A DNA stretch of 64,000 nt from Corynebacterium jeikeium (GCA_003955985.1 CP033784.1:2232001-2296000); one strand, 5' to 3'. Counted from the stretch's first letter, positions 18,193-28,968 are shown. Made by a program: numbers and translations. Notes: a model not told the origin generated them from the sequence alone.

Positions 18193-18705
18193 CTAGGCCT
18201 CTTCTCCATCCGCGCTGTCTGCTAGACGCACTGCGTTTACGTCTTCAGGTGCCAGCTTATCGACGAGTGCTGCGACCCGAACTCCCCCCAATTCGGCATC
18301 CGGGTCGGCATCGAGCCACGGCACCAGTACAAAGGCACGCTCGGTTGCCCACGGATGCGGCAGGGTCAGAGTCGAATCGTCAGAGATGATCTCCTCGCCG
18401 GAGTTCTTGTCAATGACCTGCACAATGTCCACGTCGAGCGCCCGTGGTCCCCAGTGAATTTCACGTACTCGACCAGCATCATTTTCCAGTTTCCAACCAG
18501 CTTCCAGTAGCTCCATTGGTGTCCGGGACGTATCGACAATGAGTACGGCGTTGAGGAAGTCGCCCTGCTCTACCCCACCCCAAGGCGGGGTGGCATAAAT
18601 TTTTGAGGCTGCGACCAATTCATCGGCGAAGAAGTCCTGCACACCTGTTAGGTTTTCTCGCGCGCGATCCATGTTCGCGCCGATAGAAAGAACTGCGCGA
18701 ATCAT
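18193..18705 (-). CDS. folK: Hydroxymethyl-dihydropterin pyrophosphokinase
   Basis: Transfers pyrophosphate from ATP to 6-hydroxymethyl-7,8-dihydropterin. The 170-residue protein has the HPPK motifs: SIGANMDRARENL near the start, ATPPWGGVEQGDFLNAV, and WGPRALDVDIV followed by LPHPWATERAFVLVPW. The start ATG overlaps the folB stop (ATGA, 18702-18705). It is the last enzyme gene of the folE-folP-folB-folK run. Confidence 0.95.
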   Translation of the reverse strand: MIRAVLSIGANMDRARENLTGVQDFFADELVAASKIYATPPWGGVEQGDFLNAVLIVDTSRTPMELLEAGWKLENDAGRVREIHWGPRALDVDIVQVIDKNSGEEIISDDSTLTLPHPWATERAFVLVPWLDADPDAELGGVRVAALVDKLAPEDVNAVRLADSADGEEA

Positions 18706-19106
18706 GCCAACCGCTTCTTCCGCGAACGGCGGGCTGTCACCGCAGCGTCATCGAAGTCGAGCGGAATGGGCGCATGTGGTTTGTGAATGGTCACTTCCAC
18801 CGCATGCAACAGTGGGGACAATCCGCGTTCGGCGCGGGCGTCGTCGTCGGCAAGCACTGCTTCGGCGATCTCGGTCGCGACTGTTTCGATGAGGTTGCGA
18901 GGAGTGCCGGTCAAAATCCCGTGCGCTGTGGCTGCAATGTCGGCGTAGTTGACGGTGTCGTCCAGCTCGTCGCTGGCAGCGGCACCGGAGAAATCCAGCC
19001 ACAGGGTGACATCACAGATGAAGTCCTGGCCATCGCGGCGCTCGAAGTCGAGACAGCCGTGGTAGCCGCGGGCTTTCAGACCTTTGAGTTCAATGCGATC
19101 AGCCAC
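18702..19106 (-). CDS. folB: Dihydroneopterin aldolase
   Basis: Cleaves dihydroneopterin to 6-hydroxymethyl-dihydropterin. The 134-residue protein starts IELKGLKARGYHGCLDFERRDGQ, matching the family start. It has the substrate-contact stretch DDTVNYADIA and LIETVATEIAEAVLAD, and a C-terminal AVEVTIHKPHAPIPLDFDD block. It lies 5 bases behind folP and overlaps folK by 4 bases. Confidence 0.95.
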   Translation of the reverse strand: MADRIELKGLKARGYHGCLDFERRDGQDFICDVTLWLDFSGAAASDELDDTVNYADIAATAHGILTGTPRNLIETVATEIAEAVLADDDARAERGLSPLLHAVEVTIHKPHAPIPLDFDDAAVTARRSRKKRLA

Positions 19107-19111
19107 TGTTT

Positions 19112-20119
19112 CTACTCGTCTCCTTCCAGAGCCGCCTCGGCTGGCGATTCAGCAGGAGACTCATCGTGCTGTGCAGCGCGGTTAGAGCCACCTTCCGGAT
19201 AGTCGCCGGCCGCGGTGTAACCGGTCAGTGAGCGGCCAAGGTTCCATGCCTGCGCCACCCGCACTGCGTCGAGGTTGTCGGCCACATTGTGAACTCGAAC
19301 CGCCCATGCGCCCGCCGCTGCGGACAGCGCGGAAATTGCGGTAGTCGCGGCATCAGCCTGCTTTGGCGCGCGAGCCTCACTGCCGACGGCGGCGGCGAAA
19401 CGCTTGCGGGAAGCACCGACCAACAGGGGGAAACCGAGGTCAATAAGCTCCGGCAGGCCGTGGAGGAGCGCCCAATTGTCATCGGCGTTTTTGGCAAAGC
19501 CCAGGCCTGGATCCAGGACAATATTTTCCTCGACGATGCCGGCGCCCATGGCACCGTCGACAAGCTGAAGCAGGTGCTCACGGACATCGGCGACAATGCC
19601 GTCCGGGTGAGTTTCGGCGCGTCCAGAAGCGGAGCCGAAGCGATCGGTCTTCCAGTGCATCAGGCAGATGGGCACATCGGCATCGGCGCAGACTGCGTAC
19701 ATGTTGGGGTCTGCGAGACCGCCGGAGACATCGTTGATGAACACCGCGCCCTCGGCGATTGCTGCCTCTGCGACACTTGCGCGCATAGTATCGACGCTGA
19801 TCAGGTGCCCGTCTGCCGCGAGCTCACGGACCACCGGCACGACTCGGGCAATTTCCTCATCCTCGGAAACGCGGTGTGCGCCGGGGCGAGTGGACTCGCC
19901 ACCGATGTCGAGAATATGTGCGCCTTCAGCGAGCAGCTCGTGCGCATGGGCAATCGCCGCGTCGAAGGTCTTGTACAGGCCGCCATCGGAAAAGCTGTCC
20001 TCGGTGACGTTGACAATGCCCATCACTTTGCAGAGCTGATTCTCGATACCCATCTCCGCCGGCTGTCCTGCCTGCGCTTGCAAGGGGGATTCAGTCACCT
20101 TGTTGTCCAGCCTTTCCAA
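19112..20119 (-). CDS. folP: Dihydropteroate synthase
   Basis: Joins the dihydropterin pyrophosphate with p-aminobenzoate; the target of sulfonamides. The 335-residue protein has the two signatures MGIVNVTEDSFSDGG (about 33-47) and ILDIGGESTRPGA (about 69-81), then NDVSGG, DPGLGFAKNADDNW and LVGASRKRF. About 25 residues precede the core; the starts at M1 and at M23 (MGIENQ) are both possible. A 35-residue acidic Ser/Ala/Glu tail follows the core. It is placed 20 bases behind folE. I cannot tell resistance alleles from sequence alone. Confidence 0.95.
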   Translation of the reverse strand: MERLDNKVTESPLQAQAGQPAEMGIENQLCKVMGIVNVTEDSFSDGGLYKTFDAAIAHAHELLAEGAHILDIGGESTRPGAHRVSEDEEIARVVPVVRELAADGHLISVDTMRASVAEAAIAEGAVFINDVSGGLADPNMYAVCADADVPICLMHWKTDRFGSASGRAETHPDGIVADVREHLLQLVDGAMGAGIVEENIVLDPGLGFAKNADDNWALLHGLPELIDLGFPLLVGASRKRFAAAVGSEARAPKQADAATTAISALSAAAGAWAVRVHNVADNLDAVRVAQAWNLGRSLTGYTAAGDYPEGGSNRAAQHDESPAESPAEAALEGDE

Positions 20120-20139
20120 TCGACCATTTAACTGTTGCG

Positions 20140-20715
20140 TTAGCTCTTGCGGATGAGCGCCATTGCCTCTGCGCGCGAACGGGCATCCGTCTTGAAGCCA
20201 CCGCGGACGGCTGAGGTCACCGTGCGCGCACCCGGTTTGCGGATACCGCGCATGGCCATGCAGAGATGCTCCGCTTCAATGACGACGATCGCCGAGGCCG
20301 GATCCAGCCGCTCCACCAAGGCATCCGCAACCTGACTGGTCAGACGTTCCTGCACCTGCGGGCGCTTCGCATAGCCATCGACCAGACGAGCGAGCTTGGA
20401 CAAGCCCGTCACACGACCGTCCTTGCCCGGGATGTAACCAATGTGGGCAACGCCGAAGAACGGCACCAAATGGTGCTCACAGGTGGAGTAAATCGGGATG
20501 TCCTTCACCAAAACGAGTTCTTGATGATCCTCGTTGAAGGTCTTTGCCAGCACCTCAGACGGATCTTCAAACAGGCCCGCGAAAACCTCACGGTAGGCTC
20601 GCGCCACTCGCGCCGGTGTCTCCTTCAGGCCTTCCCTGTCGGGATCCTCACCGACGGCAATCAACAGTTCACGAACCGCAGCCTCGGCCCGCCCCTGATC
20701 GAATTCGCGCTCCAT
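20140..20715 (-). CDS. folE: GTP cyclohydrolase I
   Basis: First enzyme of tetrahydrofolate synthesis, converting GTP to dihydroneopterin triphosphate. The 191-residue protein contains the zinc ligands in [12 protein letters not shown] (Cys and His) and the second Cys in [11 protein letters not shown], plus [21 protein letters not shown]. It follows ftsH by 9 bases, so it is cotranscribed with the protease gene and the other fol genes. Confidence 0.97.
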   Translation of the reverse strand: MEREFDQGRAEAAVRELLIAVGEDPDREGLKETPARVARAYREVFAGLFEDPSEVLAKTFNEDHQELVLVKDIPIYSTCEHHLVPFFGVAHIGYIPGKDGRVTGLSKLARLVDGYAKRPQVQERLTSQVADALVERLDPASAIVVIEAEHLCMAMRGIRKPGARTVTSAVRGGFKTDARSRAEAMALIRKS

Positions 20716-20724
20716 GATGTGTAC

Positions 20725-23403
20725 TTATCGCTCCTCGTTGGTGTCCGGCTTGTCCTGCCAGGCGCTGTTGTCTTCGTTTCGCTTGACGACGCCGTCCTTA
20801 TCCGAATCGTGCATCTGTGCCCCCTTGTCATCGGAATTGTCGGCGTTCTTCGGGTTTTCCGGACGTTCTGTGTGTTCCGGCTGCTCGTTATCCGGCAGGC
20901 GGAATCCGCGCAGCTCCTGCTGTTGTCCTGCCGACGGCATCACCGTAGTCGGGGTGGCATCGCTGCCAGAGTTGTCCTGGCGGTGACGTCCGCCCTGCCT
21001 GTCCCACGGCATCTTCGGAGGGGCAGGGATATTCGCGGGGCCGTTGCCACCGTTACTACCCGTACCGGTTGCCTTCGAGCCGAAGTCCGGCGCACCTGCC
21101 GGGTAGTTAGCAGTGCCCGGGTGCTGGCCACGCGCGTTGCCCTGGCCTTCCTGCGAACCCGGCTGGTTCTGCCCATCAGGGCGAGGAGTCGGCGCAGGCG
21201 CCGGTGCCGGTGCGGGAGCCGAACTGTGCGTGCTGCCGGTATCCTTCGGCGGCCAACCTGGAGCGGTCCAACCAGCCGGCGGTGGGGTGCCACCGTAAAC
21301 CGGAACATTCGGTCGGTCCTGCTGGGCGCCCGGCAAACCCGGGACACTAGCATTACCGGCACCAGCGGAGCCTGCCGGCCCCTGACCATTGCCGTTGTTG
21401 CCCGCGTCCTGGTTCTCCGGTTCGCGGCGGCGCACCGGCGCGAAGATGTTGACACGCTTCGGCGGTTCCTCGCCGCGCTCGATTGCCAACTCCACCGGTG
21501 TCTTCACCGGCTCGCGGCCATCGGCCGGGTGCTTAGTGTCGCTATCGAAGAAGTTCAGGCGCTCACGGGGAACGACATCGGTGAAGATAACTTCCAGATC
21601 CGGACGACGCAGAGTCTCCTTCTCCAGCAGTTTCTCAGCCAGAACATCGAGAGTGTCGCGGTTTTCCTTCAAGATGGCGTAGGCCTCGTCATGAGCCTTA
21701 TTGATCAGCAAACGAACCTGCTGATCAATGGTTGCTGCCACCTCCGGAGAGTAGTCCAAAGAGCCGCTGCCACCGCGGCCGACGAACGGGTCGCCCTGCT
21801 CCTCCCCGTACTTCACCGGGCCGAGCTCCGGCGACATGCCGTACTCGGTCACCATGGCGCGAGCAATCTTGGTGGCCTGCTCGATATCGGCAGAAGCACC
21901 GGTAGTCGGCAATCCGAACACCAGCTCCTCGGCAGCGCGACCACCCATGGCGAAGACCAGACGGGCAAAGAGCTCTGGCAGGTTATACATGCCCTTGTCG
22001 TCCTCGGGGACGGTCAGCGCATGTCCACCAGTGCGACCGCGAGCCAAGATGGTGACCTTGTAAACACGCTCAATGTCCTTCAGCGCCCACGCAGCCAGGG
22101 TGTGGCCACCCTCGTGGTAGGCGGTGACCTTCTTCTCCTGCTCGGAAATCACCTTGGAGGTACGGCGCGGACCGCCGATAACTCGGTCGACTGCCTCTTC
22201 CAACGCATCCGCAGTAATGATGTTGCCGTTGACGCGAGCAGTCAGCAGCGCAGCTTCATTCAGCACGTTCTGCAGATCAGCACCGCTCATACCGGCGGTG
22301 CGCTTCGCCAGCGACGTCAGATCCGCATCCGGCCCAAGCGGCTTGTTCCGGGCGTGGACCTTCAGAATTGCCTCGCGGCCCTTCAGGTCTGGTGCGCCCA
22401 CCGGAATCTGTCGGTCAAAACGGCCCGGACGCAGCAGCGCCGGGTCGAGAATATCCGGACGGTTGGTCGCAGCCATGATGATCACACCCTGACGATCACC
22501 AAAACCATCCATCTCCACCAGCAGCTGGTTCAGGGTTTGCTCACGCTCATCATGGCCGCCGCCCATACCGGCACCACGCTGGCGACCGACGGCGTCAATC
22601 TCGTCGATGAAGATAATGCACGGGCTGTTTTCCTTGGCCTGATTAAACAGGTCACGGACACGAGAGGCACCGACACCGACGAACATTTCAACGAAGTCCG
22701 AACCCGAGATGGTGTAGAAAGGCACTCCTGCCTCACCAGCGACGGCGCGGGCCAGCAAGGTCTTACCGGTACCGGGAGGACCGTAGAGCAGAACACCACG
22801 CGGAATCTTCGCGCCGAGCTCTTCGTAGCGAGCTGGGTGCTGCAGGAAATCCCTAATCTCGTCGAGCTCCTGGACGGCCTCATCGGCACCAGCAACATCC
22901 TCGAACGTATTGGTCGGGGTCTCCTTGTTCAGCAGCTTGGCGCGGTTGCCACCAAAGCCGAACATGCCGTTCTTGCCGCCTTGCATGCGGCTGAAGAAGT
23001 ACATGATGACGAAGAAGAAGATCACCATCGGCAGCAGGAAGCCCAAGGTGGACATCAGGAAGGAATCCTGCGTGACCTTGGTATCGAACTTCTCCATACC
23101 CTTGGCGGCGGTGACCTTGTCAAAGACTTGGTCGGTCGCACGCGCTGGGTACTTGGTCATCACCTTCGTGACGTCCTCAGTACCTTCGACCTCCACGCCC
23201 TTCTTCAGGGTGAGGCGAATTCGCTGTTCACGATCGTCAATCTGAGCTTCCGTGACATTGCCCTTATCCAACTGGGTCAGGGCAACGGACGTATCCACCT
23301 CGCGGTATTCCCGGGAATCATCCGCCAGCTGAGTAATAGCAAAGAGGATAATCAGGATGATGCCGGCAACGGTGGCAAACCGGAACACCTTTTTCTTGTC
23401 CAT
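20725..23403 (-). CDS. ftsH: ATP-dependent zinc metalloprotease FtsH with long C-terminal tail
   Basis: Membrane-anchored AAA+ protease that degrades membrane and regulatory proteins. Two transmembrane helices (about 7-25 and 118-137) enclose an extracytoplasmic domain. Walker A is GPPGTGKT (208-215), Walker B IIFIDEID (about 262-269), with the second region of homology [19 protein letters not shown]. The zinc site is HEGGH (429-433), with a further Asp in ASADIEQAT. The typical protein ends near residue 650. Here a further 230 or so residues of Pro/Gly/Asn/Gln-rich low complexity follow, with an Asp/Lys-rich end. Such tails occur in corynebacterial FtsH; this one is long. Confidence 0.97.
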   Translation of the reverse strand: MDKKKVFRFATVAGIILIILFAITQLADDSREYREVDTSVALTQLDKGNVTEAQIDDREQRIRLTLKKGVEVEGTEDVTKVMTKYPARATDQVFDKVTAAKGMEKFDTKVTQDSFLMSTLGFLLPMVIFFFVIMYFFSRMQGGKNGMFGFGGNRAKLLNKETPTNTFEDVAGADEAVQELDEIRDFLQHPARYEELGAKIPRGVLLYGPPGTGKTLLARAVAGEAGVPFYTISGSDFVEMFVGVGASRVRDLFNQAKENSPCIIFIDEIDAVGRQRGAGMGGGHDEREQTLNQLLVEMDGFGDRQGVIIMAATNRPDILDPALLRPGRFDRQIPVGAPDLKGREAILKVHARNKPLGPDADLTSLAKRTAGMSGADLQNVLNEAALLTARVNGNIITADALEEAVDRVIGGPRRTSKVISEQEKKVTAYHEGGHTLAAWALKDIERVYKVTILARGRTGGHALTVPEDDKGMYNLPELFARLVFAMGGRAAEELVFGLPTTGASADIEQATKIARAMVTEYGMSPELGPVKYGEEQGDPFVGRGGSGSLDYSPEVAATIDQQVRLLINKAHDEAYAILKENRDTLDVLAEKLLEKETLRRPDLEVIFTDVVPRERLNFFDSDTKHPADGREPVKTPVELAIERGEEPPKRVNIFAPVRRREPENQDAGNNGNGQGPAGSAGAGNASVPGLPGAQQDRPNVPVYGGTPPPAGWTAPGWPPKDTGSTHSSAPAPAPAPAPTPRPDGQNQPGSQEGQGNARGQHPGTANYPAGAPDFGSKATGTGSNGGNGPANIPAPPKMPWDRQGGRHRQDNSGSDATPTTVMPSAGQQQELRGFRLPDNEQPEHTERPENPKNADNSDDKGAQMHDSDKDGVVKRNEDNSAWQDKPDTNEER

Positions 23404-23672
23404 ACAGTGGGTTCGCTTTTCGCTCTCTACATCTATTAGTTGCTTTTATTAATTGTACGCATCAACGAGTTCTTCTCGAAGACACATCAATGACACAACG
23501 TGGGGCCAGGGCTCATGGCACCTGACCCCACAGTAGGCATAACGCATCGCAACCGAAAAAAGTTTCCAACTCCTACTTTTCACAGCTAGAAGACAGCTAG
23601 AACTGCGGGAGGGTACGCGCGCAATGCCCGTCGTAAAGCATCGGCACTGTGCAATAAGCGCCGAAGACAGAC

Positions 23673-24257
23673 CTAGCCCTGGTAAACGCGCGGGTGAAGC
23701 GTGCCGACGTACGGCAGGTCGCGGTAGCGCTCGGCGTAATCCAGGCCGTAACCGATGACGAACTCGTTCGGAATGTCGAAGCCAACATCCGCAACATCCA
23801 GGCTGGTGCGCACAGCCTCTGGCTTACGCAAAAGCGTAATGACCTCCAGGGAGCGCGGATTACGGTTGCGCAGGTTCTTCATCAACCAGGACAGGGTCAG
23901 GCCGGAGTCAATGATGTCCTCGACGATCACAACATCGCGTCCCTCAATATCGCGATCCAGGTCCTTCAAAATACGCACCACGCCTGACGACGAGGTGGAG
24001 TTTCCGTAACTGGAAACCGCCATGAACTCCATCTGGCTGGGAATGCTGAGCTGACGAGCGAAGTCAGTCAGGAAGAACACCGCACCCTTGAGCACTGCGA
24101 CCAGAATCAGATCGCTGTCGGCATCCTTGTACTTCTCATTCACACGATGCGCCATCTCGGCAATGCGAGCATGCAGCTCCTCTTCGCCAATGAGAACTGC
24201 CTCTACCTCATCGCCGTAGGGGTTTGCGGGGACGTTGAAATCCTTCACATCATGCAT
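23673..24257 (-). CDS. hpt: Hypoxanthine phosphoribosyltransferase
   Basis: Salvages hypoxanthine/guanine with PRPP. ATG 24257 (MHDVKDFNV) is preferred over the upstream in-frame start because GGAAAGGAA lies 5 bases before it; the product is 194 residues. The PRPP-binding motif is [18 protein letters not shown]. The N-terminal [19 protein letters not shown] and the C-terminal [25 protein letters not shown] are characteristic. It lies between tilS and ftsH, the order known from other Actinobacteria. Confidence 0.96.
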   Translation of the reverse strand: MHDVKDFNVPANPYGDEVEAVLIGEEELHARIAEMAHRVNEKYKDADSDLILVAVLKGAVFFLTDFARQLSIPSQMEFMAVSSYGNSTSSSGVVRILKDLDRDIEGRDVVIVEDIIDSGLTLSWLMKNLRNRNPRSLEVITLLRKPEAVRTSLDVADVGFDIPNEFVIGYGLDYAERYRDLPYVGTLHPRVYQG

Positions 24258-24378
24258 CGCATTTCCTTTCCGCACTTCTATGGCGGCGTGTCGATGGAGC
24301 GTAACTGCCCCAGTGCAAGTTCAGGGTTATGGCAACCGATTGTTCTCAGCCGCCGGAAGTTGGATTGCGGCACCCTTC

Positions 24379-25452
24379 TTAAGGCACCGCGGGACGATTC
24401 ATTACCAATTGTAGAGTGCCATCTTTTCGCTCAACGACCAACCTGGCATTTCTGTCAGCACCATCGCGACCGCGGGTCACCGGCACTTCGCCCTGGCCGT
24501 GATAGCGGTGCACGAGCGCCATCACCATGTCAATCTGTTTACTGCTGGGCTCCGCACCCGCCTGCCGCAACCAACGTGCGAGGACACGCACCGCGATGGC
24601 GTCGTCAAGCTCAGCCACCCCTCGCACAGACAGGCTCCCGCTTGCCGACGCCTCTTCCTCCCCCAGCAGCGCATGCAGAGCCGAATCGGCGTGAGCGTCC
24701 AAAAAGTCATTGTCGACTGCTGCAATCGCCGCAGTCTTAGCGAGATTTTCCGCAACTCCCGGACCCAGCTCCTGCTCCAGCAGCGGCAAAATCGTCTTTC
24801 GAACCCGGACGCGGGCGTAATGGTCGTCATGGTTGTGCGGGTCGTGCCACACCTTCAAGCCCAGCTCTTCGCAGCAGAGCTGAGTATCTGAGCGTCGCAC
24901 ACCGAGCAGCGGGCGCAGAATCCGAGTCCCGTCAGACCACGTGAGGTTGTCGCGGATGGCGGACAGCGCTTGCGGACCGCCTCCCCTGGCCAGCCGCAGC
25001 AAAACTGTTTCCGCCTGGTCGTCCAAGGTGTGGGCGAGCATCAGCGCCGCACCTCGAGATTGGGCGACCTCCCGTAGCACTGCGTGTCGTGCCAAACGCG
25101 CCTCATATTCGGGACCACGGTCGGAATTGTTGTTGATATCGACCGCGATAACCTCGGCCGTAGCCCCCATCCCCCGAGCAATGTGGGCGGCGCGCTCGGC
25201 AACTTTTGCAGAGCCCTGCTGAAGCTGATGATTAACTACGACGGCGTGGACTTTGCGGCCGGCCAGCGCACCCTTGGGCCCGAGAGCTTCCGCACAGGCC
25301 CCGGCGGTCAGGGCCAGCGAATCCGCACCACCGGAAAGCCCAATGACGACACCGCTGCCCAATTCCTGCCCCACCTGCTGCACTATCGCGCGGACAGCTT
25401 GCCGAATGATGAGGAAATGAGGGCTGCGGTCCGGCCAAAAAGGTCTAGCCAA
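24379..25452 (-). CDS. tilS: tRNA(Ile)-lysidine synthase
   Basis: Modifies C34 of the AUA-reading tRNA-Ile to lysidine using ATP and lysine. The PP-loop motif GLSGGADSLALT is near the N-terminus and is followed by RGMGATAEVIAVD, GAALMLAHTLDDQAETVLLR and WHDPHN...RVRVRKTILPLLE. The frame is open to 25518, inside the amidase gene. TTG 25452, with GGTGGG just upstream and a 7-base overlap with the amidase stop, is a plausible true start (357 residues). A shorter start cannot be excluded. Confidence 0.9.
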   Translation of the reverse strand: MARPFWPDRSPHFLIIRQAVRAIVQQVGQELGSGVVIGLSGGADSLALTAGACAEALGPKGALAGRKVHAVVVNHQLQQGSAKVAERAAHIARGMGATAEVIAVDINNNSDRGPEYEARLARHAVLREVAQSRGAALMLAHTLDDQAETVLLRLARGGGPQALSAIRDNLTWSDGTRILRPLLGVRRSDTQLCCEELGLKVWHDPHNHDDHYARVRVRKTILPLLEQELGPGVAENLAKTAAIAAVDNDFLDAHADSALHALLGEEEASASGSLSVRGVAELDDAIAVRVLARWLRQAGAEPSSKQIDMVMALVHRYHGQGEVPVTRGRDGADRNARLVVERKDGTLQLVMNRPAVP

Positions 25453-26725
25453 CGCGCCCACCACTTGCGATGGTTTCCATCGCGGTAAGCAGAATTCGCT
25501 CCTGGGTCGGGCGCGCAATCAGTTGCACCGGCAACCCAGAGGTCGGTTCCACAACGATGCCAGCCGGGAATCCCAGGTAATTCCACGTCGAGACGTAGGG
25601 AGTGAAGCGCAGATTGGACAGCAGGTTCACAATCCAGGGCATGCGATGCCATGCGCGAATTCGCGGTGGGTTCTTGGCCAGAGCCGGGGTAATCAAGATG
25701 GTGTCACCCGGTAGCTCACGCTCGATGCGAGCGCCATCGCGTGCCACTTGGCGGCCATTGATTGTGAAACGCAGCAAGCGTCCAATGCCGGCGTGGACTC
25801 GATTGCGCCACTCCAGGTGATCAGGGCGCGGCTCGTCGCGAAGCTGATCCGCCACCCCCGCAGTCCAGCGCGCGAGCATCGGCAGTGGGTTCAGCGGGTA
25901 CGGCATGTTCTTTTCCGAGACGGCAAAGCCCTTGTCCGCGAATACTCTCGCCGCCTGTTGTGCCGCATCGACGTACTCCGGTGCAGCCTTCAAACCGAAT
26001 ACGGGCGCAGTGGTGTCCACGCTGACTGCGAAGTTTTCAGGCAGGGTCTTCGCCGGGTCCTCCGCATCCACCATGCCATTTGTGAGGATCTTGGTGATCA
26101 GGCGCAAGTCATCGTTATTGACTGTGAGCACCCCTTGGACAGACATTCCGTACCAGTCATTGCCGCCCACGCGCCCCGGCATTGTTCCCGGGGTCGCCTT
26201 CAGAGTCGAAAGCCCGCAGCACGCTGCAGGGATACGAAGTGACCCCATGCCGTCGTTGCCCTGCGCAAACGGAACCATCCCAGCGGCGACAGCCGCTGCG
26301 GATCCACCGGAGGACCCACCCGGAGTGTGCCCCGGCAGAATCGGATTATCGACTGCCAGCCCCGGCAGCGTCGTCGTCCCCCACGTACAGAACTGCGGAT
26401 TCACCGTAGTTCCCACCGCGATTGCACCGGCGCTAGTCAACTGCTGGACAAACGGGTTCTCTAGAGCGGTGTTTTCCTTCAGCGCAAATGGCACACCTGC
26501 AAGCGGCAACTCCGAGAGTTTCTCGCTTTGCTCGAGTTCCCGCGCAGCCTGCAGAGCCCTATCCGCCCACACTTCGCGGAAGGCATGAATCCCTCCATCC
26601 AGTCTGGCGATAGCGTCGAGACTGCGCTGCACGCTGTCCACGGGGCTTAGCTTTCCCTCGCGGACCTGTGCGGCAATCTCGCGAACGGTTGGCAAATTCC
26701 TAATCGCGGAAGTGTGAGAGGCCAT
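25445..26725 (-). CDS. Amidase-signature family hydrolase
   Basis: A 426-residue amidase-signature protein with the Ser-cisSer-Lys triad visible. The lysine is in PFALKENTAL, the cis-serine in PGGSSGGSAAAVAAG, and the nucleophile in GMGSLRIPAACCGL. The C-terminus has LPVQLIARPTQERILLTAMETI, typical of the fold. A GAGGAG precedes ATG 26725. It sits between the carboxypeptidase gene and tilS, where the usual order has none, so it is an insertion relative to the conserved block and overlaps tilS. The substrate is unknown. It is not likely to be GatA because no gatB/gatC lies nearby. Confidence 0.88.
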   Translation of the reverse strand: MASHTSAIRNLPTVREIAAQVREGKLSPVDSVQRSLDAIARLDGGIHAFREVWADRALQAARELEQSEKLSELPLAGVPFALKENTALENPFVQQLTSAGAIAVGTTVNPQFCTWGTTTLPGLAVDNPILPGHTPGGSSGGSAAAVAAGMVPFAQGNDGMGSLRIPAACCGLSTLKATPGTMPGRVGGNDWYGMSVQGVLTVNNDDLRLITKILTNGMVDAEDPAKTLPENFAVSVDTTAPVFGLKAAPEYVDAAQQAARVFADKGFAVSEKNMPYPLNPLPMLARWTAGVADQLRDEPRPDHLEWRNRVHAGIGRLLRFTINGRQVARDGARIERELPGDTILITPALAKNPPRIRAWHRMPWIVNLLSNLRFTPYVSTWNYLGFPAGIVVEPTSGLPVQLIARPTQERILLTAMETIASGGRVG

Positions 26726-26773
26726 TGCGGATTCATCTCCTCAAATTATTTTCAGTGGCAAATGAATCTCAGT

Positions 26774-28270
26774 TTAGATATCCGCAAGGGCGCTCGCTGC
26801 CTTATCGGACGCAGCTCTTGCCGGCAACAGGCTCGCCTCGTTGGAAATCAGTGCGAACGTCAGCACCTGCCCCGACTTCGTCACCACATATCCCGCCAAC
26901 GCCGAGGCTTTATTCAGCGTGCCTGTCTTCGCACGGACGATGCCCGCCCCGGACTGACCAGCAAAGCGCGTCGCCAGAGTGCCGGACACTGCCGCCACCG
27001 GCAGGCTGTCCAACAGTGGGCGCAACCGCAACGCAGTGCTTTCCGACGACTCCTGCGACTCCGCCAGTCCTCCCTGCTCAGCCGATTCCACCGGCCCCGC
27101 GGCGGAATTGAGCACCTCGGAGAGATGCTGCGGAGAAATACGGTTATCCGTGCTCAGGCCGCTGGAGTCCGACAGCACCGCACCATCGAGAGGAAAACCG
27201 TGCTCCGCGAGAGTGTCACGCACGGCACGTGCGGCCCCCTCAAAGGTCGGCGGCAGACCGCGAGAGATAGCCACCTCACGGGCAATGGACTCTGCGAGCA
27301 CGTTGTCGCTGTAAATCATCATCTCGTGCACACGGGTAACTAGCGGAGCCGACTGCACGAGCGCAACAATGTCTGGGTCCAGAGGTAGTGACTGACCATC
27401 CTTGGCCGCATCCTTCAAGCTGCCTCCGTTTTCCGCACCAAGCGCCTTCGCCAGCGCATCAGCTGCATCCGCAGCGGGCGTGGCGCTGCGCTGCGATTCT
27501 TCATTCGTCGGATCGATACGACCGGCATCCATCATCACCGACTCCACCGGTGCGATGTAGCCGTCCTCCAACCCCTCGCGCTCCCAGGTCTCGTGGAAAC
27601 TCTCGGTGAATAGAGAGTTGTCGAGATAAACCTTGCCGACCCCCTCCGGAATGACCACGGAAATCTTTTTCGCCAACTCAGCGATTGAAGCCGAGTCCTG
27701 GAAGAACCCTTCCCCGTCCTTGCTTAAGGTAGGGTCGCCCCCGCCGTGCAAAACGATGTCATCAGTCCCCGTGATCCGGGAGACACGGGTGGAAACCCGA
27801 TGATCTTCACCTAAGTCCAACAGTGCGGCAGACGCAGTGAGAATCTTCATGCTGGACGCCGGCAAGGCCACCGCGGTGTCATTGATCCCCCACAGTTTCT
27901 GGCCGGTAGTAGCATCGCTAACAATTCCATGCAGCTCACCGAAGGCTGGATCGGCCGCAGCAGCGTCCATGATGGCGCTGACTTTTTGGGCCAGAGCGCC
28001 GTCGTCAAGCGAAGACTGCGCCGCCGTCACAGGAGCAGAGACATGACTGACCGCGGGCGGTGCATCGACAACAATCTGACGATTGTTATTGACGACAACC
28101 GCTACGCCGCTGCCCGCTGCGATAACGAGAACACCGGCGATGGCACCGCCGATTTTCAGTCCGCGCGACTTCTTGGATTTGCCGGATTTTACGGAACTGG
28201 GCGATTTTTGCGTGCCCTTAGCGGCGGTTTTGGAGCTGTCAGAGTCGGTACTACCCACGGTCACAAACAC
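26774..28270 (-). CDS. D-alanyl-D-alanine carboxypeptidase/endopeptidase, PBP4 type
   Basis: A serine peptidase of family S13 acting on peptidoglycan stem peptides outside the membrane. The 498-residue protein has a Ser/Lys-rich cytoplasmic start, one membrane anchor (IGGAIAGVLVIAAGSGVAVVV) and the penicillin-binding motifs SxxK (PASSMKILTA), SxN (YSDNVLAES) and KTG (VRAKTGTLNKAS). The first codon is GTG 28270; two further GTG codons at 28264 and 28258 are also possible, with AGGAAG lying upstream. It heads the minus-strand block and is transcribed away from ppa, from which it is separated by 112 bases holding both promoters. Confidence 0.92.
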   Translation of the reverse strand: MFVTVGSTDSDSSKTAAKGTQKSPSSVKSGKSKKSRGLKIGGAIAGVLVIAAGSGVAVVVNNNRQIVVDAPPAVSHVSAPVTAAQSSLDDGALAQKVSAIMDAAAADPAFGELHGIVSDATTGQKLWGINDTAVALPASSMKILTASAALLDLGEDHRVSTRVSRITGTDDIVLHGGGDPTLSKDGEGFFQDSASIAELAKKISVVIPEGVGKVYLDNSLFTESFHETWEREGLEDGYIAPVESVMMDAGRIDPTNEESQRSATPAADAADALAKALGAENGGSLKDAAKDGQSLPLDPDIVALVQSAPLVTRVHEMMIYSDNVLAESIAREVAISRGLPPTFEGAARAVRDTLAEHGFPLDGAVLSDSSGLSTDNRISPQHLSEVLNSAAGPVESAEQGGLAESQESSESTALRLRPLLDSLPVAAVSGTLATRFAGQSGAGIVRAKTGTLNKASALAGYVVTKSGQVLTFALISNEASLLPARAASDKAASALADI

Positions 28271-28382
28271 CTTCTTCCTGAAAACAAAACCTCACTTAAG
28301 GTGCACAAATAAACGGTTTTGAGCGGGTTTCGCATAAGATAGCCGTCAGAGAAGTGTACACCGATTATAAGGAGTCATCGCC

Positions 28383-28856
28383 GTGAGCGTTGAGGTCACT
28401 ATTGAGATCCCGAAGGGTCAGCGCAACAAGTACGAAGTCGACCACGAGACCGGCAAGGTCTACCTCGACCGCTACCTGTTCACCCCAATGGCCTACCCGG
28501 CCGACTACGGCTTCATCGATGAAACCCTCGGCGAGGATGGCGACCCGTTGGACGCTCTCGTGATCCTGCCGGAGCCGGTTTTCCCGGGCGTTATTGTCAA
28601 GGCTCGTCCGCTCGGCGTTTTCAAGATGACCGACGAGGCCGGCGGCGACGACAAGCTGCTGTGCGTCCTGGATGATGTCCGCTTCGACCACTACCAGGAC
28701 ATCGACGATGTTTCCCAGTTCACCAAGGACGAGATTGAGCACTTCTTCGTCCACTACAAGGACCTGGAGCCGGGCAAGGAAGTTTCCGGTTCGGGCTGGG
28801 GCAACAAGGCTGAGGCTGAGCGCATCCTGGCTGAGGCTATCGAGCGCCACAAGTAA
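28383..28856 (+). CDS. ppa: Inorganic pyrophosphatase
   Basis: Hydrolyses pyrophosphate, driving biosynthetic reactions. The 157-residue soluble enzyme has the metal-binding core [23 protein letters not shown] and the N-terminal [18 protein letters not shown]. The start is GTG 28383 with AAGGAG at 28369-28374, spaced 8 bases. Pyrophosphate is also released by the Pls-type synthetase downstream, but ppa is a housekeeping gene and the proximity need not matter. Confidence 0.97.
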   Translation: MSVEVTIEIPKGQRNKYEVDHETGKVYLDRYLFTPMAYPADYGFIDETLGEDGDPLDALVILPEPVFPGVIVKARPLGVFKMTDEAGGDDKLLCVLDDVRFDHYQDIDDVSQFTKDEIEHFFVHYKDLEPGKEVSGSGWGNKAEAERILAEAIERHK

Positions 28857-28938
28857 GAGCCACAAGTAAGAATTGCGCTAGCCAATCTCCCTTCCTGGGG
28901 CTCGCACCTTTGACGCAGTTCCTGTGATTCAGCGCTAC

Positions 28939-28968
28939 GGCCGTCGGAGTTTTCCTCCGGCGGCCTTT
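28939..28968 (+). terminator. Intrinsic terminator of ppa
   Basis: The stem GGCCGTCGGAG / CTCCGGCGGCC (one mismatch) closes on a four-base loop and is followed by TTTGTGCTT. Confidence 0.8.

Noticed and set aside
16386-18389. 667-codon plus-strand frame opposite DUF6779, DUF3180 and folK
   Set aside because: It spans several coupled minus-strand genes and shows no domain.
20266-23439. 1057-codon plus-strand frame opposite ftsH and folE
   Set aside because: It mirrors the well-supported minus-strand ftsH/folE frames, has no ribosome-binding site and no family features; long antisense frames are common in this GC-rich codon pattern.
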